NCBI GenBank assembly: GCA_907165065.1 | Contig: OU015532.1 | Span: forward strand, 36,684,339-36,748,338 | DNA length: 64,000 nt | Source of the DNA: Caprimulgus europaeus | Lineage: Eukaryota; Chordata; Aves; Caprimulgiformes; Caprimulgidae | Direction: 5' to 3' | Shown: piece by piece, positions 1-13,800 of the stretch | Layout: every line of letters starts with the position of its first letter | Numbering within the stretch: position 1 is the first letter of the stretch | Translations under genes and position numbers: made by a program | Notes under the pieces: generated by a model | Seen by the model: only the letters and a program-made list of their open reading frames with translations | What the model was told of the DNA's origin: nothing | Database searches by the model: none

Positions 1-3000
1 CAGTACAAGCAGTATCGTTGCTCTGTGGTGTTGCCACAAAAGCCATTCACAAAGAGCGTATGTATTGCAATCCATGCTTGTTATCAGAGACGCTCACATG
101 TACCCAAGTGATAGTAATGCAAAGCCAAAACAAGGTAAGTAACTTCCAGTCTTTGCAGAATTTTGGAAGATACCTGAATGTGTCATCACAAAATGAAGAA
201 ACTTTCTTTTACAGTTATTTTCTCAAATTGTCTTTTCAGAAGCTGTGTATGACAGCCTTGTCATGGCTTGAAGTTGTGATGTCAGTTTCCTGTTTGTAGA
301 GCTCTTCCAACTTTGCTCATTCCCTAGAACAGTGATTTGACTTCCATTAAATACAATATGTGGGTACTTGGCCTAAAGAACAAAGTGCTGAAAAACTTAG
401 TCACCGTGTGCTTTGTATGCCAAAATAGTGCTGGAAAGGAAAGCACTGGAAAACGAGCCCAGCTCTTTCCTTGGAGCTCTGTCAAGGGGTTGTCATTAGC
501 ATCATCTCTGAGGGCTGTGTTGGTGTGCCAGGAGGTGAGTGTCGTTTCTGTCAGTAACTTAGGAAAAAGTTTGCTGCAGTTGTTCAGTAGCTACAGGAGC
601 TTTTCTAATTCGAGCCTCAGCGTGCTGGTGTAAACGATTCCCTGTCAGTTTTGAGTGCCAGAAGAAAATGACTGAGATGGTTGAGCGTGGTAACAAAAGC
701 AGCTTAAGATTAATGCATTTCAATCACTTGTTACCTTGGCAGGTAAAATCAGGCTCTCCTGTTGCCCAAGCAAATTTTAACCAAGAAGCTCAAATCAAAG
801 ATACAAGACAACTTTAGTGGCTATTTGTCGTGTGTTGCAGTGGCTGGGAGGATGTCTAAAATGGGTGCTCTCGAGGCCCTTAGCGAGGTGTGTGTGAGGG
901 AGCGCTGAACCTGCCAAGCCCTTGGCTGTGTTGCATAAGTTGCTTTAGATCTGGATCTTTAGGAGTTGTTGGGATGACACGCTCTATCTCAACCAGTCTC
1001 TTTTGTAGGTGTGGAACTGCATTTGCTTACCAAGTGCTGCTTAAAGCAAGGGTCGTGGTTTTGTGTGAATGTCTGTTGAGTCACTGAGGGGAGATAGCCT
1101 GTTCCTGCAGTTCATTAGCAAGTGTCCTGTGAACTCAGTTGTAGTTGCAAGGTCAGAATCTCCAATTGCACTCATGTAGTCAACTAAAAGGAAAGGTGTG
1201 GGTATACCTGTGCACAGGGCTTGGCCTGATGTGTTCATTGTGAGGATCTCAGCTTGAGTTTCGTATCCCAAATTAATTTTGTAAGACGGGCAGCTTGGAA
1301 ACAGTTTTACATATAACATCTGATAAGGACTCATTAATACAAAAACAAAACCCACCCAAAAATACCCCAACCAAAGCCAGAGGTACTGGCTGAGGTCAGG
1401 TATTCAGTCCAGTACCACACAGCCCAGTGTTGTGTTTCTGATGAGGGGAATAGTGGCTGCTAAGGAAGAGGTGCTTTGCTTTCTTTGGGCTGTTGAGCTT
1501 TGTTTGGTTTTTAATACAGTGAGAATTTCTTCCTTTTTTCTCTCTGGTTCTGGCTGTCAGGCTGTTTTTAGATGCAGTGGAGCTGGCATGTTCTTCATAG
1601 CAGAATCTGCATTTTGGTGTTTCATTTCTGGTAGTTTTCTGTTCCAGAGTCTAGACAATGAAACAACTGTTTTCAAACACTACCACCTTTCTACAGTTAA
1701 TTTTAAAAATGCTCTTACATCAGAATGCTTTTGAACACTTGTCATCTTTCACTTTTATCTAGAAACGTTTCATCATTCTTTATTTTGATGTGGTTTGTTT
1801 TCATCTTATTTCATCCCTAATCCACTAAAGGAACAAAGTATTTAATGGTGCCCTACACTGGAGGGCAGAGTTGTGGCACCTGAAGAAGCTGCTTTGGCAA
1901 AGCTGGGTGTATGTGGTCGGCCGATGCTACGCGATGGGCATTGCAGAGCAGGAGATGGGGTTGTCCTTTGGGCAGGTTCCCTTAACCAGCTGTTTGTGGC
2001 TTCCTGAGGGCCTGACCTGGAGGTACCAGCAATGTCTGTCAGGTCAGCCAGCTGAAATAGCAGTCTGCACTCAGACAGCTGCTCCTTCCCTTTAACCGTG
2101 AGGAACGTCCTGTGGGCCTGCAGCTGGCTCTTCCTGACCATCTCAATGCAAATTCTATAGCACATGAAGTGGTTTGGGGTCACTTTGAATGGGAAAATGC
2201 CAAGCACCTAACTGTTTTGTTTTTGGTTTTTTTTTTTAAGATAATACACTAACATGTGGGAAACACAGTTATAAAATGGATCTGAGGAAGCAGTCCTCAT
2301 TTCAGTGAGTTTCAAGTCCCACAGAAGACTTGATGGAGTCTTCTGGAGCTCCCTGGATTTATATGGTTCAAAGCATGTCCTTTTCTGCTGGGAGCATTCA
2401 ACGCCAGCGCCTGCCTTCGCAGCCTATGTGTGAATACTGACTCATTTTACCCTACATGAGCCTCTTCCCACAAAGCTGTCTGAGAGATCTGTATTTACCC
2501 AACCTTAGGGCCAATCTAGGGGCAGTTTGTTGGCCTTGATTAACGACAGAATGAGATGGGGGGGAGGGGGGATATAAATAGCCAAAGCATTGAAGAAAGT
2601 GAAGGTTCTAGATTATAAAAAGTAGTTGATACAAACTGTGTCGTTGAACGGCCAGCTAGGGCAAGGTTTGCTTCACCACTCACCAACAGTTTGACAATAA
2701 AATTCTTTGTTGCTGAAGGTAATTTTGCCAAGATCTGTCTGCAGGGTTGCGGGTGGTCTGCATGCTGGAGAAAGAGCTCGCTCAGATCTTCGGTGAGGAC
2801 TGGTTGTGGTGCAATTCTGAGATCACTGTCTGAGCGAGAGCCCCCTGCAAGCTCCTGCCTGTCCTCACTAGCATGAAATTACCTCACCCACCTTGTTATA
2901 TATTGCCTGCAGTAACAGGCTGAACAATGTGAAGTCAAACCTCAAATACTGAAGGGTGGAACACTGTATTCCTGGAGCTGGTTATATAAAGAGTACAAGT

Positions 3001-4600
3001 CCGGGAAACACGTGCAGTAATAATGTCTCTTGTGTGCCTAAACTCAAGTTTTCTTCTTTCTTCTCAAGTTTAATTCTGATGTGCAGAATATTGTGAGCTG
3101 AAATTTATTCTTTTTTCTGCTGATTGCATCAGGTTTTTTCCCAAAATTCTGCTTCTGAGTACAACTTTTATTTGTATGTATTTATGTATATACACAGAGA
3201 CTATTTTTGAAATTAAAAGAAATACACTGGGTTCATTTCTGCTTTGAGGCCACAATAGTATAAAAAAAAATACAAAACTTTCCAGTGAGATCTTTGAAAA
3301 TATTACATACCTACAACACAAAACTCTTCTTGGTTTTCTGTTAAACTTACTGTACTCACTTAGGTGGGCTGAAGAACAAACAGAACTGGGATGTGACTTA
3401 GGCAGCCGGGTGCCTGATGGCCGCCTGCCTGTTCCAGCGTGGCAAAGGGAGGACGGTGGGAGCTCTGCAGGTAACTGCCCAAGGCGCTGGCTGCTTTTGA
3501 AATCAGCCAGCCTGCTTTCCCTTCGTACAACACCCCATTTCTCTAACTGCAAGTAGCGTTCAGTCACCCACTGTATTTCTCATGATGTCTGCAGGAGTGT
3601 TCTCTGGGTCATCCCCAGTACATTGCCAGGCTTGAATGCTTTCTTCAGTGCCTTGCATTTCCTCGCTAAAAGGTATAAAACAATAGTATGAAGATAAATA
3701 AATGATTGTTCCTTTCCTCGGTACATGAAAGTGTGACCAGTAACCTAATCCAGTGTGCAAAGCCTGACAGATACCTGAGTCACTTTGTCTCGCTGAACTC
3801 TGGACTCTTTACATAGCAACAGTGCTTTTGTTTATTTGTTACACCGCACGTTGCGGTTCTTATCACAGCTCTGCACACACACGTCACCGTAACTTTGGTA
3901 CGAGTCGGGGAATGCTAACAGTACAGTAGACTGTTACTTGTGAACAGTAGTGCTGTCTGAAATACTCATGCTCGTTTATTTCACCAGGACAAGATTTGAT
4001 CCATCTATTACAAACTGATTTCTCATGGCCAGAGTTTTCAGAATTGCAATAAACATCTGAGCTCAGGAGTTAGAGGAGCTCACTGCACAGTGTTCAGTGA
4101 TCAGACTGCTTTACTAAAAGCCCAAATAGTTGTTAACATAGGGATTTAGGATATTAAGTAGAGAATCTTGGTTTATATGCCCAGAGTTCACTAAAAGTGG
4201 AGTGGGCGTTTAGGTGCTTTGGGGCTTCTCCAGTAAAATAAATTTCTAGCAAAATAAATTATTTTGAAGTTTGTGTAAGTCTCCTTGTAATCATAGGATT
4301 CTATATGTTACAGCTAAGGTGTTCTGATCTGTAGAACTCCTGTGAGATACCTTTATCAGATGAGAAATTTTAAGTGGTAGAGTTGATTAGCCTTAAGTTT
4401 TGAGGGATGTGATTTTACAAATCTGCTTCTCCCTCCCATGCAAGACCTGATGTGTCATCATGTGGCTGTGTATATTGGCCAGCTCCATGGTGGTTTGCTT
4501 GCTATACTAAATTCTGTGAAATTCTTTTGAGATCCTTTTTAGACTGTTTTTTTTTGTTGGGTTTTTTTTTACTTCCCAGAGGGCAGGTAATGTATCAGAG
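1..4600. other. Non-coding flank upstream of PLEK2
   Basis: No exon with convincing protein similarity was found on either strand. Open frames here are short or of random composition. A strong donor-like site (ACAAG then GTAAGTAA) lies near 134-135, but I could not assign the sequence before it to a protein. Candidate polyadenylation hexamers AATAAA occur at 2696-2701, 3697-3702 and 4048-4053, so part of this may be the 3' UTR of a gene further left. In mammals the neighbour of PLEK2 is EIF2S1, but nothing here proves that. A T-rich tract sits near 2220 and a G-rich tract near 2560-2575. Confidence 0.5.
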
Positions 4601-4659
4601 CCAGCTCACTGTTTAATTAATGTCTCATAGGTAGGAAGAGAGAGAGAAAAAAAAAACCA

Positions 4660-4795
4660 GGAAGGGAGGGTGCGTCACGTTGGAGGAGGAGAGTACAAAG
4701 AAAAATGAGCTTTCTTAAATCGTGTGCAGAGGGACAGGCTGCCAGGGTTGGGGTGCTTCTCGTCCGGGGCTCGGCTCTGTGCCCCGCTGGCCACG
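4660..4795 (+). promoter_or_regulatory. PLEK2: Probable PLEK2 promoter-proximal region and 5' UTR
   Basis: The 130 bases before the PLEK2 start codon become GC-rich and contain TGCGTCACG at 4671-4679, which resembles a CRE/AP-1 site. A purine-rich ETS-like AGGAAG lies just upstream. No TATA box is evident. An upstream ATG at 4705 opens a frame that overlaps the main start out of phase, so it would act as an overlapping uORF if transcription begins before it. The transcription start is inferred, not seen. Confidence 0.35.
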
Positions 4796-4843
4796 ATGCA
4801 GGAGGCAGCGGGAGTTCTGAAGGAAGGCTTCCTCGTCAAACGG
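4796..4843 (+). CDS. PLEK2: PLEK2 coding exon 1
   Basis: Residues 1-16, start of PH1 ([11 protein letters not shown]). It ends in phase 0 at donor CGG|GTGAGT. Confidence 0.95.
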
Positions 4844-7800
4844 GTGAGTGCTCCAGTTCCCCCGCACGCCGTTCTGTTCAGGTGTGGGAGCAGCGCCCGA
4901 GCAGGTACCGGATGGAACCAGGGCTCACAGCAAGGAAACCTGTTGGGTGCTGGGTTTGAGGGGCTCCTGCCTGCTCCTGGGAAAGGAGCTCCTTCAGGTC
5001 TAGGCAGATGCCTGCCAGGGCAGCTGCATGAACTGCAAGTGTTCACTGCCCTCCCTTGAGTATCCCCATACCAGCATTTACCCAGAGGAAAGTGAATTAG
5101 CAATCGGGGTTACTCGGGTAGGTATCAGAAAGCCAGTATGCCTGCACCCAGGGCACACCCCTGCATAAAGAACATACCTGGCAAACGGCTACACGGCAGC
5201 AGTGGAAGCAGCCAGGGGAGGATGGAGAGAGGAAGATGTTTTAACAGTCTCTTAAGGTAGTTTGTGCCTTCTGTAGCTGCCCAGCCAAGCAGGGTTTCCT
5301 ACTTCATGTGAGAAGGTGAGGAACAGACTATCCTCTTTGAAGGGAATCAGAGCAGTACAAACACAGAAATCTGTTTGAAATAACTTCTTTATTCCACACC
5401 CCTTAAGCTGCACTGTAAGAAATTTTTAGCCAAAATGTGGAGAAAAAAGCTGAAAGATGGTGTCCAGATTTCAGCCTTTCCAACACTTCTCCCTGTAGGG
5501 CCAAGTCAGTCATAGCTGGCAGCTTAGCAAGGGGCACAAGCTGCTTGTAGTACCAAGACCCTGTCTCAGTGACTAGTATGGTCCTTCATTGCACACAAAA
5601 AATGTGATTCAAAGGTTTGTGCAAAGTTTTGCCACGCCTTGGGAAATACTTTTCTGGAGTACGTGGCAGTGCTTCTGGTGCTAACATGAATGTAATCCTG
5701 GTCAGAAGCCCTCTGGGCAGGGCTCCTGGCCAGCTGCTGGCCACGGGAAGCCATGCTCTGTGTGGAGAAGGGCTGCATGGCCCAAGGTGTTCCTCATCCT
5801 CCCTTCTGCAGTCCCAGATCCTGCTCTCCCCTCCGGGCTATGGCTGTATTTTGTGTCTCTTAACTGACTACTGAATTCAAGGTGGGAAGCCAAGGCACCA
5901 AGTGTGTGAGAGGAATAGGTTGTTGTCGGCAGCACACCGAGCTGTAACTGCCAGCAGTCTGTACATCACCGAGGTGCATAGTTTGATAGGAAGGAGACCA
6001 CAAAGAAGATGACTAAAGGAAACTGAGGGAGAAGGGAACAAGAGATCCACAGAAAAAAATGAGGAAGGGGTGGGATCAGGTAAAGAAAACGGAGCTTTCT
6101 TAAGAGAGCAGAAGCAAGGAGGCAACCTAAATGCATTATAAATGACTGAGTTATGTATTGTAATGTATTATAAAGTACATGTGTGGAAGTCAGGTAAGGA
6201 TAAAAGAAAAAAAGGTAAGGCAGGCTCCTGGAAAAGAGGTGATCTCCAAGGAGGAAAGAAAAGAGCCATAGCAAAGAACATGATCTCAGGAAAAATGGCC
6301 AGTGAAAAAAATGCTGAGGAAGGCAAAGGGAAGAAGAGAACAAACCCAAGTTAGATAAATTGTATTTAGTATAGACTAGCAGACATTAGATCTGAAATGC
6401 CCTAGATTTTAGAGACTCGTTACCCCACCTTTTCTTGGAAATTGCTCATTTTCCCCTTTACTCATAGAGAATTAATGAGCTCTGATTCCTGCCACAGCTG
6501 GACCTTACATGTTCCCCTCTTCTAGCTATGCCCACCCTCTCCCAGGTGTCAGTGCTTCTTCTACCCAGTGCTTTGCCTGCTGGCTCTGATGCTCCATCGC
6601 CCGGAGAAATGCAAGTCAGCTCCTTGCACTGCGAAGCTGGACCTGACATGGTCAGACAGGTCCGAGCCTGTCAGTGCCAGCCCTCCCTCAGTTTGCTCTC
6701 CTGTGCAGCCAGGCTAGAGACAGCCGGGGGCTGGCTACAGAGGGGAAGAAGAGGTTTTGCCTATATTCTGGTATAACCCAGGAGATCTTTGACAGCAGTC
6801 TTCATTCAATCTTTTGCCATTAAAAAGTGTATTTTTTTTACAGGAAACAGTAGCACAGGGAATGTTGTAGCCCGGGAGGTTGGAGGCAAGTAGGACAGAA
6901 ATAAACCACTCATTAGCAGGAAGAGAGGATGGAAGGAAAAGCCAATTCACCCAGCAAAGCGCTCGCAAAACCACTTGGCATCTAGAGCCACATCAAAATG
7001 AGAAAGAACAAAACACATCAGACACCACCCAGGGCCACCAGAGGGAGGAGTTTGTCTCCAAGAGCCCTCACACATTTTGGCTTTAGCCCTGTTCCTGCTT
7101 GGTGCTGTCAGCAGGCAGGTGTGCACCTGTGTGATAGCTCTTTGAGATAACTCATGTGACCTTTTGCAGGAAACAATGCTTGCCAGCAAAGATGTCCTCG
7201 CTGGAGAAAGAGCAAAGCACCTTTCTATGCTCCATGACTTTATATTGATGGAACTGTACTTTTTTGTTTACTAAAAATGTGTATTTCAGGGAGCACAGGA
7301 TTTATTATGACTTCTTTTGTTTCTTTTCATACAGTTTCCTGTTAGTGTGTGGTATTTTCAAAAGTACCCTCAAAAAAAGAGAAAGAAAACCAAAGTGCTG
7401 TCATTTCTGAATGCTTGTGTTAAAGTTGGCTATGTGGATTTCTTCTCCTCTAGGGACACATTGTTCGTAACTGGAAAGTGAGATGGTTCGTTCTGCTTCA
7501 GGATAAGCTGCTGTATTACAAAATTGAGGGAGGCAAGAAGGAGCCTTCTCCAAAGGGCAGGATCCTTTTGGATGGCTGCACTATTACTTGTCCATGCCTG
7601 GAATATGAGAACAGACCGGTACGACTGGAAAAATGTATTCCTTCTCAATGATGTTCACTTTCTAACTTCTCCCTGGTCTTTTGCTCTCCTCCTGACTTTG
7701 ATTATTGCAACCATGTCACTGGAGCATGTGTTTCCAGAATCAGGCCCAGTCAAAAGCAAGGTGGCATTAGTGGTGTAACCAGGGTGAGCAATGAACTCCC

Positions 7801-10800
7801 TCACTGTACTGGTGTATGAACAAGCAATGGACTGCCTCGCTGTGCTGGTGTATGAACCAGCAATGAACTCCCTCACTGTGTCTTTGCTCTTCCCTGTGCC
7901 CAAATCTGAGTCACAGCCATTAAAAACAAAAAAATCCCCCTATCCCCCTGCATACAGCCAGTGGAGAATAAATGTAAATGCATCAGCCCACGAGTGTGTG
8001 GAGGGAGGACACAAACAGCTCAATAAAACCTGAGGAGGATGGGGGAAAAAAAGGAAACTTATCAACTCTGGTAACTGCCTTAAACCCTGGCTGTATCCAT
8101 GGGGTGCTCCCAGGCAGCCAGGTCAGATTAATTTTTCCTTCACCAATGGGACTTCACTGCTGTGGAAAGTTTGCAGCAAGAGGGCTCTGGAAGGGAAATT
8201 GCCCCCTGCGCTTCTCCTCCAGTGCAGGCTTCCTCTGAGTGGAGCCAGAAGGGAAATGACTCTGGAAGTTGCTGACTATTTCGGTACTTCTCAGGGCAGA
8301 AAGGGCCAAGTGAGAGTTTGTAGTTGTTAAGGAACTAGAGATCTGGATATGAAAAGCTCCATAGTCAGCAGCACACTCCTATGTAATCCAGTATCTGGGA
8401 GGTCTGCTCTCTAGAGGACCTCAAGCTCCGTGCATGCAAACCATGTTTCGAACTGAAAATCCAGTGACTGGGGCAGAGAGGAAGCAAAAAAAACCCTCAG
8501 AGCTGTACCCACCATCCTTCTGGCCAAAAATTGCTCTGTACTGCTCCAGATGGGATGCTATATCAGACTTATTTGTGTCACTTGGGCCAGTGCCAAAAGA
8601 AGCAAAATGCAAGCAGAGGACAATAGCTGAATGATGTTATTGCTTTGATCTTCTTTCTCTACAGCTTCTCATCAAACTAAAGACAAAAACCAACACAGAC
8701 TATTTCCTTGAATGTTGCTCCAGGGAGGAGCGAGACTCTTGGGCTTTGGACATCACTGGAGCTATTCATGCTGGTCACCCAGTCCAGGTACAAGAGCTTC
8801 ACAGAAAGAAGAACTCGTTCAAACTGCTAGAGAATATCAGCCTCCAGTAAGTGCATATGGGTTTTCCTTCTGCTATTGCTGTAGTTTGCAAAGTGCCTGA
8901 GCTGATGGATGGGGTGGGTCAAGGGAAGCTCCTCTCTGCATGGATGCACTCCCATGTAGCCAGGAGCCTCTAAACTGGCTGCTCTGCCCTAGGTTTGCAC
9001 ACACTTTGGCCGGGGCAGGGGAATGCACTTCTTCTCCAACCATGATTTTTTTGGGTTCTGCATGGGCATCTCACTGCTGGCTTGCAGACCTTCCTCAACC
9101 ACCACAAAAGTTCTCATTGGAGAGATACATTCTCTTGGAAGACATAATGTCAGGGAAAGACTGAGCAATGACATTGTTCATGCCACGTTGCTGAGCTTTC
9201 ATAGCTGATAACTGGAATCCAGACTAGAATTTTTAGGGTGCATCATGTTAAACAAGAGGAAACTGAGAACTGATTAAGAAATCTTCTCTATTAAATTGAC
9301 ATTAAATTGATTTGCATTGAGAAGGTAGATAGAGGCTGATTATAGCTCAGTTTGAAGTGCTTTAAATCTAAAGGTACTTCATGAGGCAACTTGTTTAGTG
9401 CTGCTGTTGGGAGAATAAAGTTTCCCTGTATCATACTTACGACAAAACTTCTAGGGGAGTATTGAGGCTGCTTCCCATCTTTATTTTTGTAATCATTAGG
9501 ACATCCCAGGCACTGACAGAAGCGTATAGCAATTTCTGCCTGTCCTTCTGGTCCACTAATGTTGTCCTGTGTTCTCTTTTACAGTCACATAGTGGCAAGA
9601 ATGTGTGACAGCAGTACTGGAATTAAGTTGACACGCAATTTGGAGCAAGGCAACAGATACAAAGAGACCTTCACAGGTACACCTGCTGCAGGCAAAGAGC
9701 TTCCTCACATCTGACACGCCACGTTGCAGAGACGAGGGAGCTACTGTACTGCTTTCATGGTGGGGCCAGTTGTGACCTAGTGGAAAGTAGTGGTGCAGCC
9801 AAGCTCCCTGACACCGCTCTCTCCTGCTCTTTTGATATGTGGAAGCAGACACAGGACCTCACACTTTTGGTCATCTTTGCACTTTGTTGACAGTCTTTCT
9901 GATGGTGCCAAAATGTTTCAGCAAATGAAGACCTGTGTGGCAGGAGACCATGTTTTGCCTTGGAAGAGCACATTGTCTTGGTATGAGAGCTACCTTTCTC
10001 CCTGCAGGTTCTGCCCTGGTGGACTGGCTCATCTCCAGTAGCTTTGCTGTGTCACGATTCGAGGCCGTCACCTTGGCATCCATGCTGATGGAGGAGAACT
10101 TCATCAAGCCTGTGGGAGCCCGCAGCACCGAGGCCACACGCTACAGCGACCTCTCCGAGCAGTTCCTTGATGATTCCACTGCACTGTACATGTTTGTAAG
10201 TGATGCAGCTGCCAACAGAGGCACCTCCTCTGCCCCTCACTTGATTTGGGGCAGTGGTAAAGGGGACGTGCACAGCAGACAACCCCAGACAAAAAATGCA
10301 AGCTATGAAAGCAAACACAGCCTAGGCTTTCAGTAGTGCTAACCCTTGCACTCCTCTGGAGACAAATAGCTACATGGATATGGAGGGATCTACAGATTAC
10401 ATAATTAGGCATTAAAAGGGGTGTGTCCCTCCAGTGAGGTGCTGTGTCTGCATTTCAGGGAGGCTACGCTGTAGTTAAGGCCACAGGACATGTGTAGGCT
10501 TTACAGATGGAATTTGTTGCTTTTAAATCTTGGTCCTCCAAAGCTGAGCAGCAGGGCTATGGAGCAGAATTTACTCAGGAAATATTAGCTACAAGCAGCT
10601 CAAGGGAAATAAATTGCAGGACTTCGTACTTACAAGTGTGTTTAGATTAAAAAGAAAAGTGGAACCCTTTTCTCTATTTGCAGGCTGAGAGCAGTAAGAA
10701 AAATACCAGTTCCAAGGAAGAGCTACAGTTTAACATCTCCGAATTAAGCGGCACAATTGTGAAGCAAGGATTCTTAGTGAAACAGGTAAAGACAGTCTTT

Positions 10801-13800
10801 GAACCTTCACTGGGGAACAAGAAAAATGGCAGCTCTCAGGGCTTCCTAGAGAAAAAATGTCATTTATACGAGCATGGGTGGAGAGTTGTGGCCAGCAGAC
10901 CGAACTTGCCCACCTGTACTACTATCAGATATCATGTGGTGAAGAGTATCTAGTTATAAAGAAGTGAGCTATGGAACTTGCAGATTAGGGAGGGTTAATT
11001 GGATATTTTGTGTATATTGAGTGTATACAGAAACAGAAAATAGTATTAAAAGCAAAAGCCCCACACAAAGCTCCAAATACCACCACAGCTGCTACATTCA
11101 CTTCCAAACAGATCCACTGTGCTTCTGGCTTAGCCTTTCCCATCTGGGTCATGTGAGCAGCTATCATGTTCTGCTGGCCACAAGCAAATTACAAAGCTGA
11201 GTAGATTGACTTCTGCATGAAGTGGGCATTTACCTGTGGACAGTCACTCATGGACACATGGATGCTCTGGTGGTGGTGAGACCTGTTTTCTTTGAGCACA
11301 ATTATGTGTTGGCAGTAATTGTTTACAGGATCCCACCTTTAGTCTGCAAGGTTTAATTTCTGACCCTTGCTACAAACAAGATGAGATTCAATCACTGTTT
11401 CAAAGCACAACACAGCCACCTCCATTGGCTCCAAAACCTCTTTTTTCAGTACCTATTTAGGTTTCCCCTCTACCCTGCAGGAAAATGGCCATTGCAGAAG
11501 GTATTTACTAGTGGTAGCTTTTAATTCTTCTGTTTTGCAGGGGCACAAGAGGAAAAACTGGAAGGTGAGGAGATTTGTTTTGAGAGCTGATCCTGCTTTT
11601 TTGCACTACTATGACCCCACTAAGGTATGTGAGTGGGGAGTTACTACCCCCAGAAATCCTCTTACAGACCTAAACATTATAATGAAAATACAATTATACT
11701 GTAAATGTTTCTCTCACTCAAATCTCCTTCTGGGTTCCTCTGTCCATTTCCTGGAGAATAAGACCTCCCTGGCCTTACCCTGGGAGGTTGTCCTTGTAGG
11801 ATTTTCTTCCCTCTTGTCTTTTCCTCAGTGAGATTCCTTTTCCTTAGCTGAGGGGCAGCACTCTTCTTGGAATTGGTCTTTTGCTGTACCCACACAGTCT
11901 GGGAGCATGCTCCTGCAGGGGTTCTTCCTGGGCTGTGGTCTTTCTGGGCTGACATCCCACCACTTAAGGGTCATACTGCCACTGGGAATTTTATGTTCTT
12001 ATTCCAACATTGAAGAGGGTCTCCTTGATGTCAAAGTATTTATAGGAATTTCTGTGACTCAGTTTTAAACTTGCTCAGGGAATAGTAGACTTTATCTTAA
12101 TGGACATAATAATGAATGTGAGCAACACAGGAGGGGATGTGGATCCATCACCTCCAGATGCATAGGGTACCACAAAGCCCAACAGGTTGCTAAAAGAACA
12201 TGTATAGAAATGTTTTATGTGACTTTTAAAGAAAACACGAACAATATAAAAGTGAAAAGAGCTTATGGAGCTGGTTCATTTTTTGTTGCTTGTTTCTTTG
12301 TGAATTTTTTTTTGCACTGCAAATCACCATTGTAATGCTATAAACTCAAACTGCAGAACTGAAGATCAGCCAAGGAGCTAGCCTACTAGTGAAAATGGTT
12401 AAATTTTTCCCATACAGTCTCAGTGAAAAGCAGCAAGCTAAAAACTTGCAGAAATATAGATACATATTTTTTTAATATGGCGTGTTATTAATGACTATTT
12501 GATTGTTAGCCTACCCTTGTGCTTTTAATTGATCTCCACCATTCCCAGCTACATCAGAGAAACATCTGAGACTGAAACAGCACACTAATGCATTTAACTA
12601 CATGTCCTAATTGATTTCTCTTGTGACATAGAGTCTTGTTTAACATCATCAGTGACCTGGATGTAGGGATAGAGTCTGCCCTCAGCAAGTTTGCTGATGA
12701 TACAAAGCTGGGAGGAGTGGCTGACACACCAGAAGGCTGTGCTGCCATCCAGAGAGACCTGGACACACCGGAGAGTTGGGCAGAAAGGAACCTGATGAGG
12801 TTCAACAAGAGCAAGTGTAGAGTCCTTCACCTGGGGAGGAATAACCACATGCACCAGTACAGGTCAGGGGCCAACCTGCTGGAGAGGAGCTCTGTGGAAA
12901 AGGCCCTGGGTGTGCTGGTGGGCAGCAGGTTGGCCATGAGCCAGCAGTGTGTCCTTGTGGCCAAGAAGGCCAACAGTATCCTGGGGTGCATTAAAAAGAA
13001 CATGGCCAGCAGGTTGAGGGAGGTTCTCCTCCCCCTCTGCTCTGCCCTGGTGAGGCCACATCTGGAGTACTGTGCCCAGTTCTGGGCTTCTCAGTTCAAG
13101 AGAAACAGGGAGCTTCTGGAGAGAGTCCAGCAGAGGCCACAAAGATGATGAGGGGCCTGGAGCATCTCCCATATGAGGAGAAGCTGAGGGAGCTGGGACT
13201 CTCAGCCTGGAGAAGACTGAGAGGGGATCTTATCAATGTCTACAAATATCTGAAATGTGGGGGCCAAATGGATGGGGCCGGGCTCTTTTCAGCAGTACCC
13301 AGTGACAGGACAAGGGCAAATGGGCACAAACTGGAACACCCAAATTTCCAGACAAACGTAAGGAAAAACTTTACTGTGAGGGTGCCAGAGCACTGGAACA
13401 GGCTGCCCACGGAGGTTGTGGAGCCTCCTTCTCTGGAGATGTTCAAAACCCACCTGGATGCTTTCCTGTGCAACCTGGTGTAGGGAACCTGCTTTGGCAG
13501 GGGGGTTGGACTGGATGATCTCCTGAGGTCCCTTCCAACCCCCACCATTCTGTGATGCTGTGATAGAATTTTTACATCTGGAAAGACTGGCGTTACCTCT
13601 CCTCTGCCTAATGATTATATTTTCCAGATAAGACTCATTTCTTTTTTGTTTGCAGGAAGAAAATAGGCCAGTAGGTGGATTTTCTCTTCGTGGCTGTCTT
13701 GTCTCAGCTCTGGAGGACAACGGAGTCCCAGCAGGTAAGCACAAGCTTCTGAATTTCTATACCTCCATATTTATACCATAGCAACCCAGTGTTTGGGTGT

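Noticed and set aside
3070-3567. 165-codon minus-strand frame
   Set aside because: No recognisable domain, AT-rich composition, no supporting splice or start context.
5966-6349. 127-codon minus-strand frame rich in Leu, Phe and Ser
   Set aside because: Produced by a purine-rich plus strand. It looks like a membrane protein only because of base composition.
13289-13744. 151-codon antisense frame over CR1 and PLEK2 exon 8
   Set aside because: Antisense shadow of the LINE and of a real exon.
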